Below are positions 1 to 7,160 of a stretch of 17,570 bases of DNA, piece by piece. How positions within the stretch are numbered: position 1 is the stretch's first letter; every line of letters begins with the position of its first letter. The position numbers were made by a program, and so were the translations under genes. A model generated the notes under the pieces. That model did not search any database, was not told the origin of the DNA, and saw only the letters and a program-made list of their open reading frames with translations. Source of the DNA: JBCCIM01 sp045106435 (lineage in GTDB: Bacteria > Bacteroidota > Rhodothermia > Rhodothermales > JAHQVL01); assembly GCA_045106435.1 (NCBI GenBank), contig JBGCEN010000268.1:1-17570 (forward strand), written 5' to 3'.

Positions 1-15
1 GAAATTTTCAATTTG

Positions 16-717
16 TCAAATGTCCCCCAACTGTGGCCTCAGTACCACTTCTTCAACTACTGTTCGATCTGACATGTGGTAGATGTCGCGTACTGCTTTG
101 GCGATATCTGTTGCCGGCATGAATCGCTCTTCCGGGATATCAACGCCATCCCAGCTTGGCGTCAGGGTTGCGCCGGGTAGCAGGGTTGTGACGCGCAAGC
201 CTTTGTCGCGCGTTTCTTCCCGCACACTGCGCGCAAGGCCCAGTAGTCCGTGTTTTGCTGTACAGTACGCGGCTCCACCAGGATAGGCCTTGAGCGATGC
301 CACAGAGGCCATATAGAAGAGGGTACCGGCTCCCTTGTCAATCATCGATTGCAAAAAACCCTGCGTAACCATGAATGCGCTGGTGAGATTGACGTCGAGT
401 TGATATTTGAACGACTCAAGCGTGGTTTCCAGGAAGCCGCCCGGTTGAAATACGCCGGCGTTGTTTATCAGCACATCGGGGGCGCCCCACTGCTCAATCA
501 CCCGCGTAGCCACATCCGCTACACCTTTTTCATCCGTCACATCACAAGGATAAATAGCTACTTCAGCCCCCTGCGCCTCGCACACGACAGCTACTTCTTT
601 TAGATTCGCTTCATTCCTCGCAATAAGCGCCAATTGAACATTTTCTTCGCCTGAAAAAATTTCGGCAATGGCTCGGCCCATTCCCTGGCTTGCGCCTGTA
701 ATAACAAAAAGAGGCAT
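16..717 (-). CDS. Short-chain dehydrogenase, probable sepiapterin reductase
   Basis: This 233-residue NAD(P)-dependent oxidoreductase has the classical SDR layout. It has a glycine-rich cofactor loop TGASQGMG (7-14), NNAG (85-88), Asn110 and the catalytic triad Ser138, Tyr151, Lys155 (YCTAK). The C-terminus RTVVEEVVLRPxxGDI and the PGAxxTPxW segment (181-189) match what I recall of the Chlorobium tepidum sepiapterin reductase, not a generic 3-ketoacyl-ACP reductase. Sepiapterin reductase reduces 6-pyruvoyl-tetrahydropterin to tetrahydrobiopterin in the cytoplasm. The gene starts one base after the folE stop codon, so the two are almost certainly cotranscribed with the pterin synthase upstream. 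The SDR fold is certain. The substrate is inferred from context and from the C-terminal signature. An alternative is a generic SDR that merely sits in the operon. Confidence 0.8.
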   Translation of the reverse strand: MPLFVITGASQGMGRAIAEIFSGEENVQLALIARNEANLKEVAVVCEAQGAEVAIYPCDVTDEKGVADVATRVIEQWGAPDVLINNAGVFQPGGFLETTLESFKYQLDVNLTSAFMVTQGFLQSMIDKGAGTLFYMASVASLKAYPGGAAYCTAKHGLLGLARSVREETRDKGLRVTTLLPGATLTPSWDGVDIPEERFMPATDIAKAVRDIYHMSDRTVVEEVVLRPQLGDI

Positions 718-718
718 A

Positions 719-1336
719 TTATCTGGCTCCTATCAGCCGCATAAATTCAAAGCGTGTAGCGTCCTCATGAAATTGTCCGCTTACGCAACTGGTGGTGGTT
801 ACTGAATTCTGCTTTTCTGCACCGCGCATCATCATGCACAAGTGTTGCGCTTCAATTACAACGGCAACACCCAGCGGATTAAGCACACGATCAATGGCTT
901 CCCGGATCTGCAACGTGAGACGTTCCTGTACCTGCAGCCGGCGCGCAAACACGTCAACAACACGTGGAATCTTACTCAGTCCAACTATTTTTCCATTGGG
1001 AATATAGGCTACATGTGCCTTACCAAAAAAAGGAAGCATATGATGCTCACACAAAGAATATACTTCGATATCCTTAACGACAATCATCTCACTATAATCC
1101 TCGTCAAACAAGGCCTTCTTCAGAATCTGATCTGGATCCAGTTGATACCCATGCGTGAGGAATTGATAGGCTTTTGACACCCGTTCAGGCGTTTTTAATA
1201 GCCCTTCACGAGACACATCCTCACCCAGGTCAGAGATAATATCTGCTACATGATCGGAAATTCGGGCTGTCACTTCGTCATCGTAATGATCTACCCTTTT
1301 ATATAGCACTTTGTCGTTTTCGTTATGGACTGCCAT
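719..1336 (-). CDS. folE: GTP cyclohydrolase I (FolE, type IA)
   Basis: Converts GTP to 7,8-dihydroneopterin triphosphate, the entry step of folate and tetrahydrobiopterin synthesis, in the cytoplasm as a homodecamer. The 205-residue length is normal. The zinc site is intact: Cys96 and His99 in the LCEHHMLPF block, and Cys167 in the HLCMMMRG block. His98 and His165 are also present. The KTPERV (48-53) and GLSKIPR (119-125) signatures are clear. It lies 49 bp downstream of the pyruvoyl-tetrahydropterin synthase gene and one base upstream of the SDR gene, forming a three-gene pterin operon. The start ATG has only a weak upstream GGTG, typical of this window. The neighbours suggest its product feeds biopterin, though it may also supply folate. 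Confidence 0.96.
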   Translation of the reverse strand: MAVHNENDKVLYKRVDHYDDEVTARISDHVADIISDLGEDVSREGLLKTPERVSKAYQFLTHGYQLDPDQILKKALFDEDYSEMIVVKDIEVYSLCEHHMLPFFGKAHVAYIPNGKIVGLSKIPRVVDVFARRLQVQERLTLQIREAIDRVLNPLGVAVVIEAQHLCMMMRGAEKQNSVTTTSCVSGQFHEDATRFEFMRLIGAR

Positions 1337-1385
1337 TTATTTCACCACTACCATTTTCTTCAAACATTGTAAGTGTGTGCACCAA

Positions 1386-1841
1386 TCACTCTCCTCGATA
1401 CTCCGCGATATTTCGCTCTGTTTCGTATAAGCGAATACAGGAAAGGCGTCCAGATGGCAAAGCCGGCTCCAATTGTTGCCAAATAGCCACGACAAAATTT
1501 TCTGTCGAGGGCATAATACCTTGCAAAAAATCCACGTCCATGTTCAAGTTTGCGTGATCAACCTTGGACAATACACGGTCTTCGATGATCTGCTTCAACT
1601 CGCCGAGATCAATCACATAACCTGTGTCAGGATCTGGTTCGCCGGCAACAGTCACTTCCATGATATAGTTATGACCATGCCAATTCGGGTTGTTACATTT
1701 CCCAAACATTTCCCGATTCCATTCATCCGATTTATTTGGATTGTGCAACCGATGCGCTGCATTAAAATGGGCTTTACGCGTAACGTAAACGTGTGGCATA
1801 AGATATTTCAGGGATTTAAGTTTTTTGACGACACGCCTCAA
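1386..1841 (-). CDS. 6-pyruvoyl-tetrahydropterin synthase (PTPS type)
   Basis: Converts dihydroneopterin triphosphate to 6-pyruvoyl-tetrahydropterin, with loss of triphosphate. Zinc ligands His30, His55 and His57 are present, with catalytic Cys49, the Asp95-His96 pair and substrate-anchoring Glu140 (YETERN). The block FGKCNNPNWHGHNY has five residues between Cys and the first His of HGH. That spacing is seen in animal-type PTPS; QueD enzymes have three, so this is unlikely to be a queuosine enzyme. The start is uncertain. A TTG at 1841 follows GGAGG by five bases and gives 151 residues, while the first ATG at 1799 begins MPHVYVTRKAHFNAAH, where homologues usually begin, but lacks a Shine-Dalgarno sequence. 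It is the first gene of the operon with folE and the SDR. Function is confident, the N-terminus is not. Confidence 0.92.
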   Translation of the reverse strand: MRRVVKKLKSLKYLMPHVYVTRKAHFNAAHRLHNPNKSDEWNREMFGKCNNPNWHGHNYIMEVTVAGEPDPDTGYVIDLGELKQIIEDRVLSKVDHANLNMDVDFLQGIMPSTENFVVAIWQQLEPALPSGRLSCIRLYETERNIAEYRGE

Positions 1842-1949
1842 TACCGCCTCCAGTTAAGTGAGTTTCACCACCTGTCATTGTATTACACGCAAGCGCACTG
1901 CTGTGGCTACGTGCTTGAGTCCTGCCCACGAACATGTTGAATGCAATAA

Positions 1950-2043
1950 GTATTTAAAAAGTACGAAGAGGACAAGAAGTACAAAGGGTACGATTGTGGG
2001 GAAAAGAGTTTTTTTGTACGCCGATACTTTCGTCCCCCTTGAA
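1950..2043. repeat. Nine-base degenerate repeat cluster with inverted right arm
   Basis: Four consecutive nonamers run from 1961 to 1996 in exact register: AGTACGAAG, AGGACAAGA, AGTACAAAG and GGTACGATT. A more diverged copy (AGTATTTAA, 1950-1958) precedes them. An inverse-orientation unit, CTTTCGTCC (2028-2036), follows, and GTACAAA on the left pairs with TTTGTAC around 2014-2020. The consensus RGTACGAAG is the same as at 14221-14310, so these are two copies of one family. Confidence 0.7.
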
Positions 2044-2048
2044 ATTCA

Positions 2049-2056
2049 ATTATAAT
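2049..2056. promoter_or_regulatory. Possible bidirectional -10 element
   Basis: The palindrome ATTATAAT contains an exact TATAAT on each strand and sits between the divergent pterin operon and the HIT gene. No convincing -35 hexamer is visible at the usual distance on either side, and the sigma factor preference of this organism is unknown. This is a weak suggestion only. Confidence 0.2.
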
Positions 2057-2288
2057 GACACAAGAACCAGTAGTCAGATGGAACAAGTATTGACGGGGTG
2101 ATATGAGAATTCTATGTACTTTTTGCCCTGGCTTCCCCTCTTCCCGTCAACAACTCATCCAGCAATAGTTATTTGTTTGACTACTGCATCATGTTGATCC
2201 CATGCCTTTGGGGCACGACTTGCCTAATGCTGCGTACAAGTGCTACGATTCCCAAAGCTATCCTTTCATTCCTACTAGTAGTCTTTTG

Positions 2289-2633
2289 ATGGCTGAAAAA
2301 ACGCTCTTCGAAAAAATAGCCGATCGCGAAATTCCTGCAGACCTGGTGTTTGAAGACGATCTGTGTATCGCCTTTCGTGATATCAATCCACAAGCACCTA
2401 CGCATATTCTCATCGTACCTCGTAAACCGATCCCGACGCTTGATGACCTGACTGAAGAAGATGAGCAATTGGTTGGCCATCTCTTTTTGACGGCAAGCAA
2501 AATTGCGCAAAAGGAAGGATTAACCAACGGCTATCGGACTGTATTTAATTGCGGAGAAGAAGCCGGCCAAACGGTTTTTCATATTCATCTGCACCTCCTC
2601 GGCGGACGTAGCCTGGCATGGCCTCCAGGTTAA
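2289..2633 (+). CDS. HIT-family nucleotide hydrolase (HINT-like)
   Basis: A 114-residue histidine-triad protein, close to the usual length of bacterial HinT (purine nucleoside phosphoramidase, cytoplasmic dimer). The triad is His98-Ile-His100-Leu-His102, followed by LLGGR and the typical WPPG C-terminus. His100 is the expected nucleophile. The N-terminal block LFEKIADREIPADLVFEDD and the central HILIVPRKPI are standard HINT sequence. I chose the ATG at 2289 because homologues begin MxxxTLFxKI. An in-frame ATG at 2202 would add 29 residues that do not look like protein. The last 16 bases overlap the first possible start of the outer-membrane gene downstream, so the two may be translationally coupled. 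The natural substrate in this organism cannot be read from sequence. Confidence 0.93.
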   Translation: MAEKTLFEKIADREIPADLVFEDDLCIAFRDINPQAPTHILIVPRKPIPTLDDLTEEDEQLVGHLFLTASKIAQKEGLTNGYRTVFNCGEEAGQTVFHIHLHLLGGRSLAWPPG

Positions 2634-4726
2634 TTACGCCGTTCAATTGTTGCATGCAGATCTTCGCAATCTTACCGTCCAGTGTCTATAGCAAACCTGT
2701 TCTTTACAGGTTCTTTTTGCTGTATATACTCATCGCGATCGCGTACCTGTTAGCCCCTCCAAACAGCGCCCATGCGCAAAACCAACAGAAGCTGGAAACT
2801 CAGTTTGAAAGAGAAATAAATCGGTATAGATGGATTGCAGATCTGCAGGTAAAGCAGCAAATCCAAAAGTGGCAATTTTCTGCTGCGAACCGATTTTCTT
2901 CAAATGCCTTTATCCTTTTCAACGATCTGCTTAGCTTCAGAGACGAAAATCAGCTCCGCTGGCTTCTGGACAAAAACCTGTCCACCGCTGCAGCATCTCC
3001 CAAATTCAGAGGACACTTGGCCTGGTATAGCCAAAGCCGGGTGTTTTCGCAGGATGTATATGCATTCACAACATTCAAACTCATGGATGTGCTTTCCATT
3101 GAGCCGGCTGTTGGGTTTGCCATGGATCAACGACCCGGCGCGCCGCGGGGTGAAGGTGAAGCGCCGCTTAAGAGCGATGTGGGACCGGCCTTCGGGGGGA
3201 AAATTCAGTTTTTGCCCAAAAGCAGAGAGGACGTTGAAATAGGCATTGAAGCCGGCGGAAACCTGCAACTCATCAATCCGCGGCGTGGCAGTTCATTACG
3301 GATGGCCGGCAAAGCAGAACGGCTATTTGATGAAACCAGGCTGGGATCCACCTTCTCTTATTCAAATGCACGCAGAGACGCGTATCAGGCCATTTCCTTT
3401 CTCAATCGCGATACAGACACCAATCTGTTATCACAAACCATCGAAGCCACAACAAGCGATACACTGTTCGTTGGCCTGGAACTGGAAACACCACTCACTA
3501 AATCGCTGCATTTAACCAGCAGAATGGATTTCACGGCCAATAACCGGAAAATCCGAACATTTCAAGCGCCAGACCAATCATTATTCTTCGATACGGATTT
3601 TAACCGGCGCACAGTCGATGCAGAACTTGGACTCCTCTACCAAAACAAGCGGGTAAATTCTCACCTTACTTTCTCAGGCGGTGCAGAAATTGAACAGCGA
3701 CAACTGGCCAACAGAGATGCCTTACCTCCCGTGCAGGCAACGCAAAAAGGAGACCTCCTGGAGCAAGCAGACTACGACAGAAGCTTTTTCACCTTCCGCC
3801 TCAGAAACCAATTTACGCTTACCGAAAAAATCAACCTGCGTGCAGAGGGCACCGCAAACATTCTGCGCCACGATACGCCGACCTCTAATCAGGATGACCG
3901 GGATGAGGCTTTCTACAACGGGCAACTGGGCCTGCAATACAGGCTCAGCCCATATCTTCAAACCAATCTCAATCTCTTCGGCTCGTACTACCATACTGTG
4001 TACCTGAAAGCGCGGAGATCAGCTGAAAACAATGTCCAGCGTACCCTGCGATTTCGTCCTACAATTATTTGGACCCCTTCAGAGCAATCATACTTCCGGG
4101 CAACCTCTGAAGTAAGAGCAACATACACGGTGGATGATTTTGTGCTCGAAGGCCGGCGCCCTACCGACCAGTCAGCCCGTGAGATCAGGTATGAAACAGA
4201 ATTAAAGCAAAAACTTGGCGGCGGCTTCGAAGCCATTGTCACGGGCGGATTCAGTGACTTGAGGCTTGGCCGATTTCTCCAGAATCAGTTTGCTGAAATC
4301 CCCTTCGACACCCTGCAAACCTATAGCAGTTGGGTTCGCATAAGAAGTGAAGGCCGGCTTACAAGTGAAATTGGCATACGCATGTTTATAAGGACTGACT
4401 TCGAGCGAGCAAGCACCGTTCGATACCGCAGGATCGACGAAAATGGTGATTTCATTCGCGATGAAAACGGCAGTGTATTACGTGGGACTGTTACACGACA
4501 AGGACGCCGCTGGATCGAGCAAATCGGCCCTACATTTGCGATCATCTGGCCCATGAAAAACGCTTCTGCTATACGGTTGGATGGATGGCTCAACATTCAA
4601 CGAATCAGGCAAAATTTATACGGAGATCTCCCCGAAGACCTCGCAGCACACATTAGACGCGAAGCACGTAAAGGCACGATTAAAACAATTCCCAATGTGG
4701 CGCTTACAGTCATTTGGAATTTGTAA
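2618..4726 (+). CDS. Outer-membrane beta-barrel protein of unknown function
   Basis: About 700 residues. The N-terminus has a hydrophobic segment FFLLYILIAIAYLL ending at a probable signal-peptidase site SAHA|QN (around residue 53). After an N-terminal stretch rich in charged and amide residues (about 55-100), the sequence alternates polar and hydrophobic residues to the end. It is rich in Arg, Gln, Phe and Tyr, as expected of a large beta-barrel, and finishes TVIWNL. I do not recognise a family; TonB-box, plug or POTRA sequence is not evident. The start is uncertain: ATG at 2618 overlaps the HIT gene by 16 bases, and ATG at 2654 gives a shorter leader. Neither has a clear ribosome-binding site. 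Outer-membrane location is inferred from the leader and strand pattern. Confidence 0.75.
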   Translation: MASRLITPFNCCMQIFAILPSSVYSKPVLYRFFLLYILIAIAYLLAPPNSAHAQNQQKLETQFEREINRYRWIADLQVKQQIQKWQFSAANRFSSNAFILFNDLLSFRDENQLRWLLDKNLSTAAASPKFRGHLAWYSQSRVFSQDVYAFTTFKLMDVLSIEPAVGFAMDQRPGAPRGEGEAPLKSDVGPAFGGKIQFLPKSREDVEIGIEAGGNLQLINPRRGSSLRMAGKAERLFDETRLGSTFSYSNARRDAYQAISFLNRDTDTNLLSQTIEATTSDTLFVGLELETPLTKSLHLTSRMDFTANNRKIRTFQAPDQSLFFDTDFNRRTVDAELGLLYQNKRVNSHLTFSGGAEIEQRQLANRDALPPVQATQKGDLLEQADYDRSFFTFRLRNQFTLTEKINLRAEGTANILRHDTPTSNQDDRDEAFYNGQLGLQYRLSPYLQTNLNLFGSYYHTVYLKARRSAENNVQRTLRFRPTIIWTPSEQSYFRATSEVRATYTVDDFVLEGRRPTDQSAREIRYETELKQKLGGGFEAIVTGGFSDLRLGRFLQNQFAEIPFDTLQTYSSWVRIRSEGRLTSEIGIRMFIRTDFERASTVRYRRIDENGDFIRDENGSVLRGTVTRQGRRWIEQIGPTFAIIWPMKNASAIRLDGWLNIQRIRQNLYGDLPEDLAAHIRREARKGTIKTIPNVALTVIWNL

Positions 4727-4764
4727 GGGGCACTACAGAAATGCTATCGCATTATCTGAAGTGG

Positions 4765-4792
4765 GTTTAGCGTTCAAGGTTTAGGGTGGAGA
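4765..4792. repeat. Seven-base repeats upstream of coaE
   Basis: Consecutive heptamers GTTTAGC, GTTCAAG, GTTTAGG and GTGGAGA occupy the 125-bp gap between the barrel gene and coaE. The consensus is about GTTYARG. Only four units are seen, so chance is not excluded, but the seven-base register matches other spacers in the window. Confidence 0.45.
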
Positions 4793-4851
4793 TGTGGTCT
4801 TAGATTCGCAGCACTAGTTTGGATGTGCAAACAATTTGAAAAGCAACTTAG

Positions 4852-5469
4852 ATGAAAGCAGAAAACGCGCATACATTTACCCTTGGGATAACAGGAGGAA
4901 TAGGCAGCGGCAAAACATTAGTCTGCGAGATGTTTGCAGATCTTGGTGCACGAGTTGTGTATGCAGATCTTGAGGCGAAAAAACTGATGGTTGAAAATGA
5001 AGCGGTTCGTGATGAGATTACAGTCGCTTTTGGCCCGGAGAGTTACCATGCAGATGGGACGCTAAACCGTAAACATCTTGCCGGCCTTGTTTTTGGCAAT
5101 GATGAGGCTGTTGCGCAAATCAATGGTATTGTACATCCGAGAATGGCCGAAGTGTTATCTGTGGCAAAAGCGACCGCAGAAGAAGATAACATAAAGCTAT
5201 TGGTTTACGAGGCCGCATTGATCTACGAATCTGGTAGTGCAGGACGGTTGGATGCCGTGGCCGTCGTCCATACACCAGCAGCTTTGCGGATCCAGCGTGT
5301 TGTCACGAGAGACAATACCACTGAGGAGCAGGTAAAAAATCGTATGAAGCATCAACTTCCGCCAGACGAATTGCTAGACAAAGCTGATTATATAATCCTC
5401 AATGACGGGTCTCTAGAGACTTTAAAAGAACGCGTTGAGCATTTATATCATAAAATATGCGGTATTTAA
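4852..5469 (+). CDS. coaE: Dephospho-CoA kinase
   Basis: Catalyses the last step of coenzyme A synthesis, ATP-dependent phosphorylation of the 3'-hydroxyl of dephospho-CoA, in the cytoplasm. The 205-residue protein has the P-loop GGIGSGKT (15-22), VVYADLEAKKL (35-45, where families usually show VxDADxxAR), IVHPRM (93-98), the AALIYESG strand (121-128), the lid arginines in QRVVTRDN (148-155) and the C-terminal QLPPDELLDKADYIILNDGS block. All are in the normal order and spacing. The Tyr37-Ala38-Asp39 form keeps the catalytic aspartate. No Shine-Dalgarno sequence precedes the ATG. It stands alone between an outer-membrane gene and an alternative glmU, with spacers of 125 and 261 bp, so it is probably its own transcription unit. 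Confidence 0.95.
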   Translation: MKAENAHTFTLGITGGIGSGKTLVCEMFADLGARVVYADLEAKKLMVENEAVRDEITVAFGPESYHADGTLNRKHLAGLVFGNDEAVAQINGIVHPRMAEVLSVAKATAEEDNIKLLVYEAALIYESGSAGRLDAVAVVHTPAALRIQRVVTRDNTTEEQVKNRMKHQLPPDELLDKADYIILNDGSLETLKERVEHLYHKICGI

Positions 5470-5525
5470 AGTCTGTCGACACTCAGATCGCACGATTTAT
5501 TTCACGATTGCTAATTATCGACACA

Positions 5526-5550
5526 CGCTGCCAACTGCTGAGCTACGGGC
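5526..5550 (-). other. tRNA 5'-end-like fragment
   Basis: On the minus strand this reads GCCCGTAGCTCAG followed by CAGTTGGCAGCG, which resembles the acceptor and D-arm start of a bacterial tRNA. The D-stem does not close properly (CAGC in place of GAGC). The following bases give no anticodon stem, T-arm or matching acceptor strand. It is either a decayed tRNA piece, such as an integration remnant, or coincidence. It lies in the 261-bp gap between coaE and the glmU-like gene, which otherwise holds only weak AT-rich heptamer-like text (5568-5595). Confidence 0.3.
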
Positions 5551-5730
5551 ATATTCTTCAAAAAACCAGAACATAGAATACATAAAGTAATACAAAGCTT
5601 ATAAACAGGCTTTACGTTGCCCCTGCGATAAACCTGAAGAAACACGCCGGCTATTACTGCAACTCCACAGCCGGTTCCTAGCGCTTCTCTTGCGAAATCT
5701 TCCGTTCAAAAATCAAGCACATCTCACGCT

Positions 5731-6993
5731 ATGCATCTTTGCCTTTTTGAAGATAGTGACGTAACCCATTTATCACCCGTAGCACAAACACGTGGCGTTT
5801 ACCAGATCCGGACGGGCGCCTTTACGACGCTGATGCGGCTATGGGAAGTCTTTGACAGGCCCAATGTGACTTTACACGCCCGGCAAATGCTGGCGCCGTT
5901 GATTCAAAGCCAGACCGGCCTGCCCGTAAATGAATTACCGGGAGAGGAAGCTGTATTGTTTATCAATGGGCGTGTTACAGATTTATCGCCGGCGCTTGCT
6001 GCTGAACTAAAGCGAGTGCAACAATCAACAACCGAAGGCAAGCTATTTCTTCAGGACAACACGGTAATAGCTGCATGGGTACCTCAGCCGATCAGCATCT
6101 CCCTTGATCGCCTTATAGGCCAGAATTCATTCGAAGGCCTCCCCACTGAACAAGTGGAAGGGGCAACCTTGATCAATCGACTCTGGCATCTGATCGATGG
6201 CCTCCAGGACAATCTCCGGCATGATTTATCTTTGATGCATCGCTTGCATACAGAAGAAGCGCCTGCGTCACTGCATAAATCCATCACCATGATCAATCCG
6301 GCAGATATCTTCATTGCGCCAGACGCAAAGATTCATGCCGGCGCCATCATTAGCGCTGAAGATGGACCAGTTTTTATTGATCAGCAAGCAAAAGTAATGG
6401 AGGGCGCGATTGTTAAAGGCCCTCTTTATCTAGGAAAACAAAGCGTCATTAAAGCCCGTGCAGATGTGTCTAAAAGTGCTTTAGGGCCTGTGTGTAAAGC
6501 AGGAGGAGAAGTTACCGAAGCCATTTTACAATCCTTCTCGAATAAAGCGCACGAGGGCTTCCTGGGTCATGCGTACATGGGCTCCTGGTGCAACATTGGC
6601 GCCGGCACCAATGCGTCCAACCTCAAGAATGATTACAGTGAGACCAGTTTTTTCAACGAATCACTGCGCATATTTGAACCTACGGGACGTCAATTCCTGG
6701 GCACGATCATGGCTGATTACAGCAAAATTGGCATTAGCTCAATGCTAAATACAGCAACGCTCATGGGTGTAGGCTGTAATTTGTTTGGGAGTGGATTTAT
6801 GCCCCGTCATTTACCTTCGTTTAGCTGGGGTGGGCCAGAGGCTGGATTTCAACCGTACAGGCTGGACAAAGCGTTTGAGTCAATCCAGCGTGTAATGGCT
6901 CGGCGAGACCGCATATTCTCTCAGGAAGCCATGCAACAATTAGAGTTGATATTTAACAACGCACATCATAACAAATCAGCCTTAGCCGTCTAG
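5731..6993 (+). CDS. Alternative GlmU: putative sugar nucleotidyltransferase/acetyltransferase
   Basis: A 420-residue protein of the Bacteroidota-type alternative GlmU family, proposed to make UDP-N-acetylglucosamine for peptidoglycan and lipopolysaccharide. The N-terminal half begins MHLCLFEDSDVTHLSPVAQTR, resembling family members that start with FED...LxPLxxTRP. It lacks the classical nucleotidyltransferase signature of E. coli GlmU. From about residue 188 to 370 there are hexapeptide-type repeats of a left-handed beta-helix. This includes KAHEGFLGHAYMGSWCNIGAGT (272-293), which parallels the GlmU acetyltransferase active site: a histidine at 274 or 280 and NIGAGT at 288-293. The length is typical. 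It is monocistronic here. Family membership is fairly sure; which of the two GlmU activities it performs is not shown by sequence. Confidence 0.82.
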   Translation: MHLCLFEDSDVTHLSPVAQTRGVYQIRTGAFTTLMRLWEVFDRPNVTLHARQMLAPLIQSQTGLPVNELPGEEAVLFINGRVTDLSPALAAELKRVQQSTTEGKLFLQDNTVIAAWVPQPISISLDRLIGQNSFEGLPTEQVEGATLINRLWHLIDGLQDNLRHDLSLMHRLHTEEAPASLHKSITMINPADIFIAPDAKIHAGAIISAEDGPVFIDQQAKVMEGAIVKGPLYLGKQSVIKARADVSKSALGPVCKAGGEVTEAILQSFSNKAHEGFLGHAYMGSWCNIGAGTNASNLKNDYSETSFFNESLRIFEPTGRQFLGTIMADYSKIGISSMLNTATLMGVGCNLFGSGFMPRHLPSFSWGGPEAGFQPYRLDKAFESIQRVMARRDRIFSQEAMQQLELIFNNAHHNKSALAV

Positions 6994-7031
6994 AGTGACA
7001 GGTTAAGCTCAAAAAGCTGGGTAGTTTTTTG

Positions 7032-7087
7032 TAGGCAAGAAGGCAAGCAACCGATCATAATACTCCTGTCTTCCTATCTCCCCATCA
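7032..7087. repeat. Eight-base repeats between convergent genes
   Basis: TAGGCAAG and AAGGCAAG sit in tandem (7032-7047). TCCTGTCT, TCCTATCT and CCCCATCA follow at 7064-7087, also on an eight-base step. They fill the 167-bp gap between the convergent glmU-like and phosphatase genes. No GC-rich hairpin with a T-run was seen, so any terminator role is conjecture. Confidence 0.4.
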
Positions 7088-7160
7088 ATTCATACCCGGC
7101 ACTACCTTATCGGCCTTACAACCAGGTCGTATTGCCAATCGGGCTAACAGCTTACACTTG

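Larger units (their letters stand above)
1842..2288. other. Divergent intergenic region between the pterin operon and the HIT gene
   Basis: No credible gene lies here. It must hold promoters for both directions. It contains a cluster of nine-base repeats (1950-2036), a palindromic ATTATAAT (2049-2056), an 8-bp inverted repeat TTGACGGG at 2090-2097 with CCCGTCAA at 2143-2150, and the 10-bp palindrome CTACTAGTAG (2272-2281) seven bases before the HIT start codon. Confidence 0.6.

Noticed and set aside
1386..1841. QueD (queuosine synthesis) assignment
   Set aside because: The Cys-to-HGH spacing is five residues, as in PTPS, whereas QueD has three, and the neighbours are biopterin rather than queuosine genes.
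1473..1940. Plus-strand open frame opposite the pterin synthase
   Set aside because: It is the antisense shadow of a strongly conserved gene, with no recognisable domain or signal.
2202..2288. N-terminal extension of the HIT protein
   Set aside because: It adds 29 residues lacking family similarity; HINT proteins begin near MAEKTLFEKI.
6994..7060. Rho-independent terminator after the glmU-like gene
   Set aside because: AGCTcaaaaAGCT is followed by a T-run some distance away, but the stem is only four bases and not GC-rich.
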